Shown: positions 1-9,695, counted from the first letter of the stretch. The stretch: 64,000 bases of DNA from Mycobacterium sp. (GCF_002863225.1 NZ_PKEK01000035.1:1-64000), one strand, 5' to 3'. Notes: generated by a model from the letters alone, not told the origin. Made by a program: numbers and translations.

Positions 1-185
1 CAGCGAGCTGCTCACCCTGACCACCAGCAAGGCCGGACCCAAGCCCAAGGCTTCCGTTACGCGCGCATCCTCGAATGAGGCAACGAATCAAACTTCGCGC
101 GCATCTTGACACGAGGCAATAGGATCCCGGTAGCTACCCGGCTCACCGGGAAACCCAGCTCAGACGTCGGTGTCATGATGCATAC
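1..185. other. Left-edge region with no nameable gene; possible ilvB upstream leader
   Basis: No complete gene is visible. Mycobacterial synteny predicts the minus-strand acetolactate synthase gene ilvB just left of the window, so this should be its 5' region. One minus-strand frame (78 down to 1) encodes a Leu/Val-rich stretch (ALGLGPALLVVRVSSSL), which is what an attenuation leader peptide or a signal-like N-terminus could look like. It is cut by the edge and cannot be confirmed. Bases 61-83 and 97-119 form an imperfect 23-bp direct repeat with a 36-bp period. Plus-strand frames ending at 78 and 109 are also open from the edge but match nothing I recognise. Confidence 0.25.
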
Positions 186-587
186 ATGGCAGGAGAGTCA
201 CCGGAACCGGCAACCGCACCACCGGTGGCGCTCACCATTTCACCGATGGCCCATTTCGCAGTCGGCTTCTTCGCGCTGGGTCTGCTCGTGCCGGTACAGA
301 TCTATCCGGTCACAGCGCCGCTGCTGATCCTCCCGGTGTTGTTGTCGGCGTTGATCATTCGCCTCCGAACCCAGGCCGACGCCGCCGGAGTCACGGTACG
401 CACGTTGCTCGGCAGCCGATCGGTGCCCTGGGATGACATCGAGGGCCTGCGCTTCAACAGGGGCTCCTGGGCCCGTGCCGACATCAAGAACGGCCGTCCG
501 CTGCGGTTACCCGCCGTCACCTTCGCGACGCTGCCGCAACTCACCCGCGCGAGCGCCGGCCGCGTCCCCAACCCGTATGCGGGCTAG
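186..587 (+). CDS. cfp6: CFP6-like PH-domain membrane protein
   Basis: 133-residue protein equivalent by position to M. tuberculosis Rv3004 (Cfp6, low-molecular-weight culture-filtrate antigen). Residues about 20-60 form two closely spaced hydrophobic segments. They are followed by a short bacterial PH-like module containing the typical 'G(V/I)TVRT...VPWDDIEGLRF' pattern (about 75-100). The biochemical role is unknown. The stop overlaps the convergent DoxX gene by 4 bp, so the two genes are tail to tail. The ATG start follows an AGGAG-like sequence and is plausible. The family assignment is from pattern and synteny. Confidence 0.8.
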   Translation: MAGESPEPATAPPVALTISPMAHFAVGFFALGLLVPVQIYPVTAPLLILPVLLSALIIRLRTQADAAGVTVRTLLGSRSVPWDDIEGLRFNRGSWARADIKNGRPLRLPAVTFATLPQLTRASAGRVPNPYAG

Positions 588-1441
588 CCGACCGGATTTG
601 CGCCGTTGAGCAGCATCCACAGCCCGACACCGGCACCGATGCCGAGCACCAGCGCGGCAAACGACCCGATGAACGGCCGCCGGGCCCAACCGCGACCGGC
701 ATCGAAGCCGTAGCGTCCCGGTCCGACCAGGATGACGGCGGCGGCCAGCACGATCAGCGTGATCTCGTACTCGTGGCCGCTCGGCAGGAAGTACGGGAAA
801 GACCGGGGGTTGTGCTGCGCCGACATGCCGGCGAGCAGGCTGTTGGTCAGGTAAGCCAGTGCGCCCGCCGCGGCCAGCGGCGTGAACAGCCCGAGCACCA
901 GCAGCACACCGGCAGCGATCTCGCCGCCGGCCGCGCAATAGGTGAGGATGTCGGCGTGCTGGTAGCCGATGTCGGACAGCTGATTCTTGAAGCCGCTCAA
1001 ACCCTGCCCGCCCCACCAGCCGAACAGCTTCTGCAGCCCGTGGGCGAGGAACACGCCACCAAGGCCCACCCGCAGGAACAGCAGACCCAGGTCTTGCGTG
1101 CCGCGCCGGTTGGCGGCGCGAATCCGCTCGTCGTCGAGCTGCTCGTGCTCGTCGATGCCGTCGGGGGTGAAGATCGAATGCTGCCCGGTGGGTTGAGGCT
1201 GGTAGGGCAAGGGCTCGTGGCGACCGGGCATCAACCCGAAGCCGCTGCTGGCCGACCGGACACTGCCCGAGTCGGCGGAGTCGTAGTGCGGTATCTGGGT
1301 GGTCTCGAAGTCGCCTGCGTAAGTGTCCGACGGCAGGTCGTCCTCGGGGTCGACCAGGCTTGCTGAAGCCGGTCGTGCCGCGGTGGGCACCGCGGAGGAG
1401 TCCTGTCGTTGCCAATGCGCGTCATTCGGTTGACTGCTCAC
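584..1441 (-). CDS. DoxX family membrane protein (Rv3005c-like)
   Basis: 285-residue protein from the GTG at 1441. The frame stays open further upstream, but that extension is low-complexity and overlaps the start of lppZ. The N-terminal ~130 residues are acidic, polar and probably cytosolic. From about residue 135 a four-helix DoxX domain follows (LGLLFLRVGLGGVFLAHGLQKLFGWWGG, then helices around AAGVLLVLGLF, YEITLIVLAAAVILVG and FAALVLGIGAGVGLWML). In M. tuberculosis DoxX assembles with the superoxide dismutase SodA and the thiosulfate sulfurtransferase SseA in a membrane complex against oxidative stress. That role is inferred here from family and synteny. Confidence 0.85.
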   Translation of the reverse strand: MSSQPNDAHWQRQDSSAVPTAARPASASLVDPEDDLPSDTYAGDFETTQIPHYDSADSGSVRSASSGFGLMPGRHEPLPYQPQPTGQHSIFTPDGIDEHEQLDDERIRAANRRGTQDLGLLFLRVGLGGVFLAHGLQKLFGWWGGQGLSGFKNQLSDIGYQHADILTYCAAGGEIAAGVLLVLGLFTPLAAAGALAYLTNSLLAGMSAQHNPRSFPYFLPSGHEYEITLIVLAAAVILVGPGRYGFDAGRGWARRPFIGSFAALVLGIGAGVGLWMLLNGANPVG

Positions 1442-1607
1442 CCGTGCCAGGGTAAGGGCAAATTCCTGCGAATCGGGGATTTGAGCGGCGCTTTCGCGGT
1501 CGCGATTTGCCAGCCGCGGGGCGCGGGTCGGTGTTTGCGGACGAATGTGGGTGTCGCCCGGCACCCGTCGCGGGCGCACGCGGCGACATATCCGTAATCT
1601 GGCAGCT

Positions 1608-2729
1608 ATGCGGTTGAGGTGGTCGGGGCGGCACAGCATGCCTGTGCTCTGCTCGGCGATGCTCGTACTGGCCGGCTGTGCGCAGTTCAACGACATCCAG
1701 TCGCAGCCGTTCACCACCGAGCCCGAGCGCCACGGCGCGCCCAGTTCGCCGCCACCTCCCCCACCACCGCTGCCCGACAAGCCCTTCCCCAAGGAATGCC
1801 CCGCCCCCGGCGTGATGCAGGGCTGCCTGGAAGCGACCAGCGGTCTGCTGATGCTGCCCGACAGCAAGTCGGCGTTGGTCGCCGAGCGCACAACTGGGGC
1901 CGTCAAGGAGGTGTCGGTCAGCGCCGAGCCGAAGGTGAAGACCGTCATCCCCGTCGACCCGGCCGGTGACGGCGGGTTGATGGACATCGTGCTCTCGCCG
2001 ACCTATTCACAGGACCGGCTGATGTACGCCTACATCAGCACTCCCACCGACAACCGTGTCATCAGGGTCGCCGACGGCGACACCCCCAAAGACATCCTGA
2101 CCGGAATCCCCAAGGGCGGTAACGGAAACACCGGCGCACTGTTCTTCACCAGCCCGACCACGCTGGTCGTGCTGACCGGCGACGCGGGCAACCCCGCGAT
2201 GGCCAACGATCCGGCGTCGCTGGCGGGCAAGGTGATTCGCATCGAGCAGCCCACCACGGTCAATCAGGCACCGCCGACGACGGCGCTGAGCGGCATCGGT
2301 GCGGGCGGGGGTCTGTGCGTCGACCCGGTCGACGGCTCGTTGTTCGTCGTCGATCGGACCCCGACCGCGGATCGGCTGCAGCGCATCACCAAAGACTCCA
2401 AGGTCTCCACCGTGTGGACCTGGCCGGACCGGCCGGGGGCGGGCGGGTGTTCGGCGCTCGACGGCACCGTTCTGGTCAATCTGGTCAACACCAAACAGAC
2501 GGTCGCCATCCACCTCGCCCAAGGGACCGGCGCCGTGACCGGTCAACCCGATGTCGTCCGGCAGGACACCCACGGGCACGCATGGGCGCTGCGGATGTCA
2601 CCCGACGGGAATGTGTGGGGCGCGACGGTCAACAAGACCAGCGGCGACGCCATGAAGCTGGACGACGTGGTGTTCCCGCTGTTCCCGCAGGGCGGCGGCT
2701 TCCCGCGGGCCAACGAGGACAAGACCTGA
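1608..2729 (+). CDS. lppZ: Lipoprotein LppZ, sugar-dehydrogenase-like beta-propeller
   Basis: 373-residue lipoprotein starting at the ATG at 1608. A basic N-terminus and hydrophobic stretch lead to lipobox LAGC (Cys about residue 23), then a proline-rich linker with consecutive prolines (about 45-60). The remainder resembles the glucose/sorbosone dehydrogenase beta-propeller fold: 'GLMDIVLSPTYSQDRLMYAYIS' and later strands with 'GAGGGLCVDPVDGSLFVVD'. The length equals what I recall for M. tuberculosis LppZ (Rv3006). The catalytic activity of this family in mycobacteria is not established. It is exported and membrane-anchored, with no operon partner. Confidence 0.85.
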   Translation: MRLRWSGRHSMPVLCSAMLVLAGCAQFNDIQSQPFTTEPERHGAPSSPPPPPPPLPDKPFPKECPAPGVMQGCLEATSGLLMLPDSKSALVAERTTGAVKEVSVSAEPKVKTVIPVDPAGDGGLMDIVLSPTYSQDRLMYAYISTPTDNRVIRVADGDTPKDILTGIPKGGNGNTGALFFTSPTTLVVLTGDAGNPAMANDPASLAGKVIRIEQPTTVNQAPPTTALSGIGAGGGLCVDPVDGSLFVVDRTPTADRLQRITKDSKVSTVWTWPDRPGAGGCSALDGTVLVNLVNTKQTVAIHLAQGTGAVTGQPDVVRQDTHGHAWALRMSPDGNVWGATVNKTSGDAMKLDDVVFPLFPQGGGFPRANEDKT

Positions 2730-2747
2730 TCCGAACCGGCTGCCGGC

Positions 2748-3599
2748 CTACGTTGCGGTAGAGCCGCTTTCGCCGTCGCTGAACAGGAACTGCTCGACAA
2801 GGGCGCTCACCAGAGCCGGATTCTCCAACCCGGCCAGGTGCGCCACCCCGTCGAGCACCCGAATCGACGCATTGGGGATGGCCTTGGCCATCTCGACGGC
2901 GTCGCGGGGCGGGAATGTGACGTCCTCGGCGCCGCCGACCACCATCACCGGTGTTTGTATGCGGCCCAACAGCTCTCGCTGATCGGGCCGGCGCGTGACG
3001 ACGCTCTTGACCGCCCACCAGGCGGAGTGGATGTCGAGAGACTTCACCGCGTTGGTCACGTGCGCAACCACCTCCGGCCGCTCGCGCATCGTGGTGGGAC
3101 CCAAGAACGCTTTCAGCACTGGGCGATTCAGCAGCGGGCCGATCTCACCCGTCCACTTCGCCACTCGGAGCAGGATCGCGAACTCGACCTTCTGACGAAG
3201 ACCGGCGCGGCCGGCCGTGCAGTTCATCAGCACCGCTCCCCCGACCCGCTGCGGATACGTCGCGGCGAAGGTCGCACCGATCATGCCGCCCCACGAGTTG
3301 CCGACGAAGTGAGCCTTCTCGAGACCGAGCCCGTCGAGGATGTCCGCGACGCAGCGGGCGCACTCGTCGAAACCGAAGAAACCCGTCAGCGGCTGACTAC
3401 CTCCCTGCCCGGGAGGGTCGACGAGCACAACCTGGTGGCGGCCGATGAGATCGGCGGCCACCCCGATCCACATATCGCCGGTCATCAACAGGCTCGGCCA
3501 GAAGACGATCGGCGCGCCGGATCCCCCGACCTGCAGCCGGATTCGACCCAGGACCGTGTCCACTGTCTGCTCGCGCAGCTGTTCGCCGAGGCCGGTCAT
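2748..3599 (-). CDS. Alpha/beta-hydrolase fold protein
   Basis: About 283 residues from the ATG at 3599. A GTG at 3644 would add 15 residues and cannot be excluded. Visible hydrolase elements are the oxyanion region, 'VDPPGQGGS', the nucleophile elbow GNSWGG (Ser, about residue 100), an acidic residue in 'GGAEDVTFPPRD', and the late histidine in 'GVAHLAGLENP'. The order and spacing fit a complete catalytic triad of the homoserine-acetyltransferase/ester-hydrolase-like superfamily. The substrate is unknown. It lies between lppZ and a DUF1023 gene, where M. tuberculosis has different genes, so it is part of a variable block. Confidence 0.8.
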   Translation of the reverse strand: MTGLGEQLREQTVDTVLGRIRLQVGGSGAPIVFWPSLLMTGDMWIGVAADLIGRHQVVLVDPPGQGGSQPLTGFFGFDECARCVADILDGLGLEKAHFVGNSWGGMIGATFAATYPQRVGGAVLMNCTAGRAGLRQKVEFAILLRVAKWTGEIGPLLNRPVLKAFLGPTTMRERPEVVAHVTNAVKSLDIHSAWWAVKSVVTRRPDQRELLGRIQTPVMVVGGAEDVTFPPRDAVEMAKAIPNASIRVLDGVAHLAGLENPALVSALVEQFLFSDGESGSTAT

Positions 3600-3863
3600 C
3601 GTGCAATGTTCCCACTCACCTGGTTCGGGCTTGCCACGAGTCACCCTGGCGCCGTTTCCTGTCCGCTGATTGCTCGAGCCTCGCGTCGACCTCGGTAGCA
3701 GCGCGAATCAGGTGAATTGAGTGCATTCGACACCGCGCCGAACGGCGTACCGTAAGCGCGTGCCCATGGATCGCGAACCTCGGCGGCATCCGTCCGAGCA
3801 CCGTGCCGGCCGCCGATCGCCGTCTTCGACGCCGCGACAGGCGGATTGGCCGAGGCCGTAATC

Positions 3864-5705
3864 GTGGCGGTCACGGTGGCGGATATCGACCGATGGAGCG
3901 CCGAGTCGGTGCGCGAGGTGTTCCACGCCGCGGGGGCGCGTGGCCGCGCCACCCTGGAGGCATCACGACAACTGAGCTCACTTTCGGTGTTCGACACCTG
4001 GGAGGGAGCCACCGCCGAGGCCAGGAAACACGCCAACGCCACCATCCGCCAAGACCTCGACGCACACGGCAACGAATCCATCGCCGTCGCGCTGGCCGCG
4101 GGCAAGGCCGCCAACGACATCGAGCACGTGCAGTCCGAACTACGGACCCTGCGCGCCGACGCCACCGAGTTGCAGATGACCATCGATCCGCTGACCAACA
4201 CGGTGGTGCCCAGCGCGTCGTTCAACGGTCCGCCGATGGAGGCGCTCCTCGCTGAGATGCAGCTGCAGCCACGGCTCGACAAGATCCTGGCCGAGGCCAA
4301 CACCGTCGACGCCGAGTTGGCGGCGGCGATCAACATGGCCGACGGCGACGCGCCGATCACGCCGATGCCGCACGACAATCGACCCGAGATTCAGCAGGCC
4401 CTGTCGCAGCCGTTGCCGACCGACCCGAAACAACTTCACGACCTGTGGAACAAGCTCACACCCGAAGAGAAGGACTGGCTGTACAGCCGAAACCACAACA
4501 TCGGTAACGACAACGGCTTGCCCGCCGTCGACCGGGATCACTACAACCGGCTCAACCTCACCGACCAGATGGGCAGCGCGACGGCCGCCGCGGCGCGCGC
4601 CGACGCGTTGCGCGCACAGCACCCGGATTGGGCACAGGGCCAGAACATCCCGGCACCGAACGAGCCGGGCGCGATCTTCGACGACCGGCTCGACTACGAA
4701 GCGTGGCAACGCCAATACGATTCCGCCCGTGAGGGATCCAAATACCTCCCCGATCTGCAGGCCGTCGACAGGGCGGTTCGCGCCAGCCCGGACCGCAAGC
4801 TGATGCTGCTCGACACCCAGACCGGCAAGCAGGCCCGCGCCGCCGTCGCCGTCGGCGACCCGGACAAGTCGACCCACGTCTCGGTGACCGCACCCGGCCT
4901 CAACACGACGGTGCACGGTGCCATCGAGGGCATGGCATCCGAAGCCACCAACGCTCGGACCGAGGCCCTCCGCCAACTCAGCCTCACCCCCGGCCACGAG
5001 CACGACAGCGTGTCGACCATAGCGTGGATCGGATACGACCCGCCGCAGGTGCCCGGCTTCGACCAACCCGGCGCGTCCGTCGTCGGCGGCTGGGGCGTCA
5101 GCCACGACGACGTCGCGCGAGCCGGCGCCCACGACCTGGCCAACTTCTACGACGGGATCCAGGCGGCCCATCAAGGCGGACCGGCGGACCTGACCGCGAT
5201 CGGGCACTCCTACGGCTCGCTGACCACCGGGCTGGCGCTGCAAGAGCCCGGCGACCACGGAGTCTCGCGGGCGCTGTTCTACGGCTCCCCCGGCATCGAG
5301 GCATCCACACCTCAGGATCTACATCTGCAACCCGGACACGTGTTCACCATGGAGACCCCCGACGATCCCATCCAGTGGGTGTACGACGGGCCGGCCATCG
5401 CGCACACGGTGGCGCCGTTACTGCCGCCGCCGTTCAACGCGCTCGCCGAAACATTGCTGGGCGGTGCCGACGCCACCGGCGCCGGTGACTTCGGACCCAA
5501 CCCCGCCACCAACCCCAACTTCACCCACCTGAGCACCGCGCCGACGGTCGTGCCCGACGGGCACGGCGGAACGTTGGATTTGCAAGGGGCGCACGGGCAT
5601 AGCGACTACCCCCGCTTCCCGGACGGAGGCGGACTTCGGACCACCAACTACAACATCGCCGCCGTCCTGGCCGGACTCGGCAATCAGGCGGTGCCCCAGA
5701 AATGA
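3864..5705 (+). CDS. Large DUF1023 alpha/beta-hydrolase with helical N-terminus
   Basis: About 613 residues from the GTG at 3864. This gives the usual family beginning 'TVADIDRW'; a TTG at 3846 is a weaker alternative. Residues 1-200 are helical and heptad-like (long Ala/Glu/Leu runs around 'AAGKAANDIEHVQSELRTLRADATELQ'), resembling ESX-associated/WXG-like helical domains. The C-terminal half is the DUF1023 hydrolase fold with nucleophile elbow GHSYGS (about residue 450). The family is an uncharacterised actinobacterial lipase/esterase-like group. There is no signal peptide, so a helical N-terminus fits type VII or cytosolic location. Its stop overlaps the next gene (ATGA), which is therefore co-translated. 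Confidence 0.8.
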   Translation: MAVTVADIDRWSAESVREVFHAAGARGRATLEASRQLSSLSVFDTWEGATAEARKHANATIRQDLDAHGNESIAVALAAGKAANDIEHVQSELRTLRADATELQMTIDPLTNTVVPSASFNGPPMEALLAEMQLQPRLDKILAEANTVDAELAAAINMADGDAPITPMPHDNRPEIQQALSQPLPTDPKQLHDLWNKLTPEEKDWLYSRNHNIGNDNGLPAVDRDHYNRLNLTDQMGSATAAAARADALRAQHPDWAQGQNIPAPNEPGAIFDDRLDYEAWQRQYDSAREGSKYLPDLQAVDRAVRASPDRKLMLLDTQTGKQARAAVAVGDPDKSTHVSVTAPGLNTTVHGAIEGMASEATNARTEALRQLSLTPGHEHDSVSTIAWIGYDPPQVPGFDQPGASVVGGWGVSHDDVARAGAHDLANFYDGIQAAHQGGPADLTAIGHSYGSLTTGLALQEPGDHGVSRALFYGSPGIEASTPQDLHLQPGHVFTMETPDDPIQWVYDGPAIAHTVAPLLPPPFNALAETLLGGADATGAGDFGPNPATNPNFTHLSTAPTVVPDGHGGTLDLQGAHGHSDYPRFPDGGGLRTTNYNIAAVLAGLGNQAVPQK

Positions 5706-6262
5706 CAGACACGTCCACGTCACGGTCGCCCCGCGCGTTGTTCGCCGGTGCTGTCGCCGCGATCGTTTCAGTCGCAGGAGGATGCCACGTGAACCAGCCC
5801 TACGAACCCACCTCACCGTCTGTTGCCGCCCAGGCCGTCGAGACACTGAAATCGCTCCCGTCGTTCGAAGACACCCAGACCCAGGTCCAGGCCGCGATCA
5901 ACCAGATCACCGCCGCGGCAAGCCAACTCATCCCGACCATCGCGTGGGAGACGCCGCAGGAGGGGTCGGGCGATCAATGCGAGCGTCCTTACGAGAAGAC
6001 CGACGGAAAGCGCTTCTTCCTGCCGAATCAGGTTGCCGCGAATGTCGATGTCTCCGAATCGAACTGGGCGAAAATTCAGACCGCCGCCAAAGACGCCGCG
6101 GCCAAGCTCGAGGCCACCGAGATACAGGTCATGAAAGATCAACCCGGAAACCACGATGTCGGCTTCTACGGTCCGACCGGCCTGTTCATCAAGGTCGGCT
6201 ACCGGGGCAACCTCGTTGTCTCCGGATACACCGGCTGCCGACTCCCCCGCGACAAAAAGTAG
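5702..6262 (+). CDS. LppA-family lipoprotein
   Basis: 186 residues. A basic N-terminus and hydrophobic segment (about 12-26) end in the lipobox-like VAGGC (Cys about 28), so it is probably lipid-anchored at the outer face of the plasma membrane. The mature part has a helical stretch (about 40-85) and a compact domain with 'GSGDQCERPY' and 'VVSGYTGCRLP', two cysteines that probably form a disulfide. This matches the LppA/LppB group of mycobacterial lipoproteins, whose function is unknown. It overlaps the DUF1023 hydrolase by 4 bp (5702-5705), so the secreted lipoprotein and the hydrolase probably work together. Confidence 0.75.
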   Translation: MTDTSTSRSPRALFAGAVAAIVSVAGGCHVNQPYEPTSPSVAAQAVETLKSLPSFEDTQTQVQAAINQITAAASQLIPTIAWETPQEGSGDQCERPYEKTDGKRFFLPNQVAANVDVSESNWAKIQTAAKDAAAKLEATEIQVMKDQPGNHDVGFYGPTGLFIKVGYRGNLVVSGYTGCRLPRDKK

Positions 6263-6358
6263 TCGCCGAACCGCGGTCCCGAAGTTCCGCGTTTATGTAA
6301 TCCTCAGCGAGCGCTCAGCTAATATCTACCTGCCCACGAGGGGTCGAGTAGGAGACAC

Positions 6359-7438
6359 ATGAACAGCACGGCTCGCCACCGGACCACCGCAGCATTTGCG
6401 TTCACCCTGGTTGCCGCAAGTGCGGTCGTCGCGCCGCGGGTGGTACCGATGGCCGATCTGCCCGTGCAGAGCCGGGCGGTGCAACTCTCCGCCGGCGACG
6501 TGCCCTGGGATCAGGTGCTGCAAACGGCTTTGGCCAACGCGACCGACATCTACGACCATTTCTCGCCCGCGGCATTCGCCGACCTGCAGCAGTTCGCAGC
6601 CAACATCCCCGCCTATTTCGAGGGCACCCGCAGCTTCGACACCGACCTGGGCCTCGCGTACACGGCGGCGACCACCCCGTTCGTCCCGACCGATCCCGAG
6701 CCCTACATCTACACCTCGGTCGACCCGACACCCAGCACCATCAGCATCGACACGCTTCTCGGCCACCTTTTCGACATTCCGCTGCCGGGAAAGGACGGTC
6801 TGATCGACATCCTGACCAATGGCCTCGACTTCAACATCGGTATCTGCCCGCTGTGCACGAACGTGAACATCGACATCTTGCCGCTGCTGGTCGGCGAAGA
6901 CCAGGCCGCCGAAATCCAGCCCTACCTTGAATTCTCGGGGTCGCCGCTGAGCGGAATTCTCTGGGGCAGCTTCGGCACGACCGTCGGTCCGCTGCTGCAG
7001 ATCAACGAGGACATCACCGCGATCACCGCGGCGCTCAGCGGCGGAACCCCCGATTACCCGACGGCGTTCGACGAGCTGCTCAACATGCCGGCCAACGTCA
7101 CCAACGCCTTCCTCAACGGCTACGGGGAAATCAACCTGGAGACGTTGCTGACCCAATTCGGAATCGCTGCGCCTGCGGACTTGGACGCCAGCGCGATCAA
7201 CCTCGACCTCGGTGGCCTGCTGAGTCCGGCCGGCTCGCTGATCGACGGCATCGGGATTGTCGATACGTTCGGCAACTGCAGCATCGCGTGCGCCACACTC
7301 GACGTTCCGTCCACCTTGGTGGGGCCCATCGCGTCGTTGTTCATGCAAGACCAGGCGATAGCTGAAGCTGTCGGCTGGGACGGGGTGGGTCAGCCGCTCG
7401 CCCAGCTGTTCGGCGAACTTGCCGGGATGTTCAACTAG
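6359..7438 (+). CDS. Secreted outer-membrane porin GjpA-like protein
   Basis: 359 residues. An N-terminal signal peptide (about 1-26) is followed by '[20 protein letters not shown]'. This is the typical beginning of mycobacterial exported proteins commonly annotated as porin GjpA-like. The mature protein is acidic, rich in Ala/Leu/Gly and low in Lys/Arg, with two Cys pairs (GICPLCTN about 153-158; NCSIACA about 308-312). Pore activity has not been shown for this subgroup, so 'porin' is only a family label. A good ribosome-binding site (TAGGAG, about 6350) precedes the ATG, and a TAATAT box at 6320-6325 is a candidate -10. The gene is tail to tail with gatB (4-bp overlap). Confidence 0.65.
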   Translation: MNSTARHRTTAAFAFTLVAASAVVAPRVVPMADLPVQSRAVQLSAGDVPWDQVLQTALANATDIYDHFSPAAFADLQQFAANIPAYFEGTRSFDTDLGLAYTAATTPFVPTDPEPYIYTSVDPTPSTISIDTLLGHLFDIPLPGKDGLIDILTNGLDFNIGICPLCTNVNIDILPLLVGEDQAAEIQPYLEFSGSPLSGILWGSFGTTVGPLLQINEDITAITAALSGGTPDYPTAFDELLNMPANVTNAFLNGYGEINLETLLTQFGIAAPADLDASAINLDLGGLLSPAGSLIDGIGIVDTFGNCSIACATLDVPSTLVGPIASLFMQDQAIAEAVGWDGVGQPLAQLFGELAGMFN

Positions 7439-8958
7439 CTGCAGGCCGCAAGCACCAGTTCGCGCACCCGCGCGGCGTCGGCCTGTCCTTTGGTGGCCTT
7501 CATCACGGCGCCGACGATCGCGCCCGCCGCCTGCACCTTGCCGCCGCGAATCTTCTCGGCGACATCGGGATTGGCGGCCAGGGCTTCGTCGACCGCGGCC
7601 TGGATCAACGAATCGTCGCGCACCACGACCAGACCGCGAGCCGTCATGACCTCTTCGGGCTCCCCTTCGCCGGCCAGCACGCCTTCGACGACCTGGCGAG
7701 CCATCTTGGTGGTGAGTTTTCCGTCATCCACCAACGCCACGACCGCAGCGACTTGGGCTGGGCTGATGGGCAGTTCGTCGAGTTCGACACCGGCCTCGTT
7801 GGCCTTCTGCACCAGGAAGTTGCCCCACCATGCGCGCGCCGACTCACTCGACGCGCCCTGGTCCACGGTCGCGATCACCAACGCCACCGCTCCCGCGTTC
7901 ACCAGATCGCGCATCACTTCGTCGGAGATGCCCCAGTCCTGCTGAATTCGCTTGCGGCGCAACCAAGGAAGTTCCGGAATGGTCTGGCGTAGCTGCTCGA
8001 CCAAGTCACTGCTGGGCGCAACCGGCTCCAGATCGGGCTCGGGAAAGTAGCGGTAGTCCTCTGCGGTTTCCTTGGTGCGGCCCGGACTGGTGAAACCGTC
8101 CTCGTGAAAGTGCCTGGTCTCCTGGATGACTCGGCCACCGGAGTCCAGCACTGCGCCCTGGCGTCGCATCTCGTAACGAACAGCGACCTCGACGCTCTTG
8201 AGCGAGTTGACATTCTTGGTCTCGCTGCGGGTGCCGAACTCGGTGGCACCGATCGGCTTCAGCGACACGTTGGAGTCGCAGCGCAGCGAACCCTGGTCCA
8301 TGCGTACATCGGAGACATCCAACGCGCGCAACAGGTCCCGCAACGCGGTGACGTAGGCGCGGGCGATCTCCGGCGCCCGCTCGCCGGTACCTTCGATCGG
8401 CTTGGTCACGATCTCGATCAGCGGCACGCCGGCCCGGTTGAAGTCGGCCAGCGACGTGGTGGCGCCGGCGATGCGGCCGGTGTCGCTGCCCAGGTGGGTC
8501 AGCTTGCCGGTGTCCTCTTCCATGTGGGCACGCTCGATGTCGATGCGCCAGGTGCTGCCGTCGTCGAGCGGGACGTCGAGGTAGCCGTTGATCGCGATCG
8601 GCTCGTCGTACTGCGAGATCTGGTAGTTCTTCGGTTGGTCCGGGTAGAAGTAGTTCTTCCGGGCGAACCGGCCCCACGGCGCGATGTCGCAGTTCAGCGC
8701 CAGGCCGATTCGGATCGCCGACTCGACGGCGGCCTCGTTGAGCACCGGCAGCGAGCCGGGCAGACCCAAACACACCGGGCAGACCTGAGTGTTGGGCTCG
8801 GCGCCGAACTCGTTGGCGCACGGGCAGAACATCTTGGTGGCGGTCGACAGCTCGACGTGCACCTCCAGGCCGAGCACCGGCTCGTAGCGCGTGAGCACGT
8901 CGTCGTAGTCGAGTAGTTCGGCCCCGGATGCGCTGGGAATTCTCGCCACGGAAGTCAT
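7435..8958 (-). CDS. gatB: Glutamyl/aspartyl-tRNA amidotransferase subunit B
   Basis: 507 residues from the ATG at 8958; a 13-codon upstream extension is unlikely. The GatB signature is present: '[23 protein letters not shown]', zinc-site cysteines 'CPC...CPVC', and '[11 protein letters not shown]'. The C-terminal YqeY-like tail binds tRNA. GatB phosphorylates and amidates misacylated Glu-tRNA(Gln)/Asp-tRNA(Asn) with ammonia delivered by GatA. It is the last gene of a minus-strand run gatC-gatA-pfkA-PAS/ANTAR-gatB and follows the ANTAR gene after only 10 bp. Confidence 0.97.
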   Translation of the reverse strand: MTSVARIPSASGAELLDYDDVLTRYEPVLGLEVHVELSTATKMFCPCANEFGAEPNTQVCPVCLGLPGSLPVLNEAAVESAIRIGLALNCDIAPWGRFARKNYFYPDQPKNYQISQYDEPIAINGYLDVPLDDGSTWRIDIERAHMEEDTGKLTHLGSDTGRIAGATTSLADFNRAGVPLIEIVTKPIEGTGERAPEIARAYVTALRDLLRALDVSDVRMDQGSLRCDSNVSLKPIGATEFGTRSETKNVNSLKSVEVAVRYEMRRQGAVLDSGGRVIQETRHFHEDGFTSPGRTKETAEDYRYFPEPDLEPVAPSSDLVEQLRQTIPELPWLRRKRIQQDWGISDEVMRDLVNAGAVALVIATVDQGASSESARAWWGNFLVQKANEAGVELDELPISPAQVAAVVALVDDGKLTTKMARQVVEGVLAGEGEPEEVMTARGLVVVRDDSLIQAAVDEALAANPDVAEKIRGGKVQAAGAIVGAVMKATKGQADAARVRELVLAACS

Positions 8959-8968
8959 GGCAACGATC

Positions 8969-9664
8969 CTAATTGCGCCCGGAGACGGCCGCGTCATCGC
9001 CGTCCGAACCCCCGCCGCTGGTCAGCAGGGCATGGTCGAACGCCGAACGGGAGCTGATGGCGTCGTCGCGGGCGTCACGAAAGTTGGTGAGCACCATCTC
9101 CGCCAGTTCCCGCAGCTTGACGTTGCTCGACTGAGATCGCCACCTCAACAAGTCGAAAGCCGCGTCCTCGTCGAGTCCGTAAACCAGCATCAGCATGCCC
9201 TTGGCCTGCTCGATCACCGCCCGGTGTTCGGTGATCTCGGCGACCCGGGCGGTGATGAGGTCCTCCCGGCTCCGATCGGTGATGGGCGTGATGTCCACGT
9301 AGTAGCCGTGCGTCCCGATGGTGGCGCCGTCGTCGTCGGTCAGCCGATCCCCGACGACGACCACCTGATGAACGACGCCGCCGGTGTCGATGATGCGGTG
9401 CCGCGTGCTGAACGGCCGGCGGGTGAGCAGCATGTCGTCGATGGTCTGCTTGACTTCGCTGCGGTCCTCCGGATGTTTGTGCTCCAGCACGAGTTCGGTC
9501 GTCGGCGTCACCGTGCCCGGCTGGTAGCCGTGCATCCGCTGCACTTGTTCCGACCATTCCCAGCGCTGGTCGTCGAAGTAGAAGCGGAACCATCCAACGC
9601 GCTGCGGTGCGCCCGCCAGCGCCTGCTCGACCTCGGCCGCGTGATCCTCGACGCCGCCGGTCAC
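8969..9664 (-). CDS. PAS-ANTAR transcription antitermination regulator
   Basis: About 231 residues from the GTG at 9664, placed after the end of pfkA; the open frame continues into pfkA but is not coding there. Residues about 15-125 are a PAS-3-type sensor ('[25 protein letters not shown]...HPEDR...[14 protein letters not shown]...[12 protein letters not shown]'). Residues about 135-195 are an ANTAR RNA-binding domain ('[45 protein letters not shown]'). ANTAR proteins bind paired hairpins in nascent RNA and prevent termination. The signal sensed by the PAS domain is unknown. As I recall, the gene is absent between pfkA and gatB in M. tuberculosis, so it is an insertion within an essential operon. 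Confidence 0.88.
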   Translation of the reverse strand: MTGGVEDHAAEVEQALAGAPQRVGWFRFYFDDQRWEWSEQVQRMHGYQPGTVTPTTELVLEHKHPEDRSEVKQTIDDMLLTRRPFSTRHRIIDTGGVVHQVVVVGDRLTDDDGATIGTHGYYVDITPITDRSREDLITARVAEITEHRAVIEQAKGMLMLVYGLDEDAAFDLLRWRSQSSNVKLRELAEMVLTNFRDARDDAISSRSAFDHALLTSGGGSDGDDAAVSGRN

Positions 9665-9695
9665 CAGCTCTGCTCCGATCGCAGGCGCAACGTCG

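Noticed and set aside
1442..1987. N-terminal extension of the DoxX frame to 467 codons
   Set aside because: The extra part overlaps the signal peptide and N-terminus of lppZ on the opposite strand and shows no family similarity; the GTG at 1441 fits the usual length.
4140..5258. 372-codon minus-strand frame inside the DUF1023 gene
   Set aside because: Antisense reflection of a GC-rich gene; no motif and no ribosome-binding site.
6326..7348. 340-codon minus-strand frame opposite the porin-like gene
   Set aside because: Composition shadow (Val/Asp/Gly/Arg-rich), while the plus-strand frame has a signal peptide and good ribosome-binding site.
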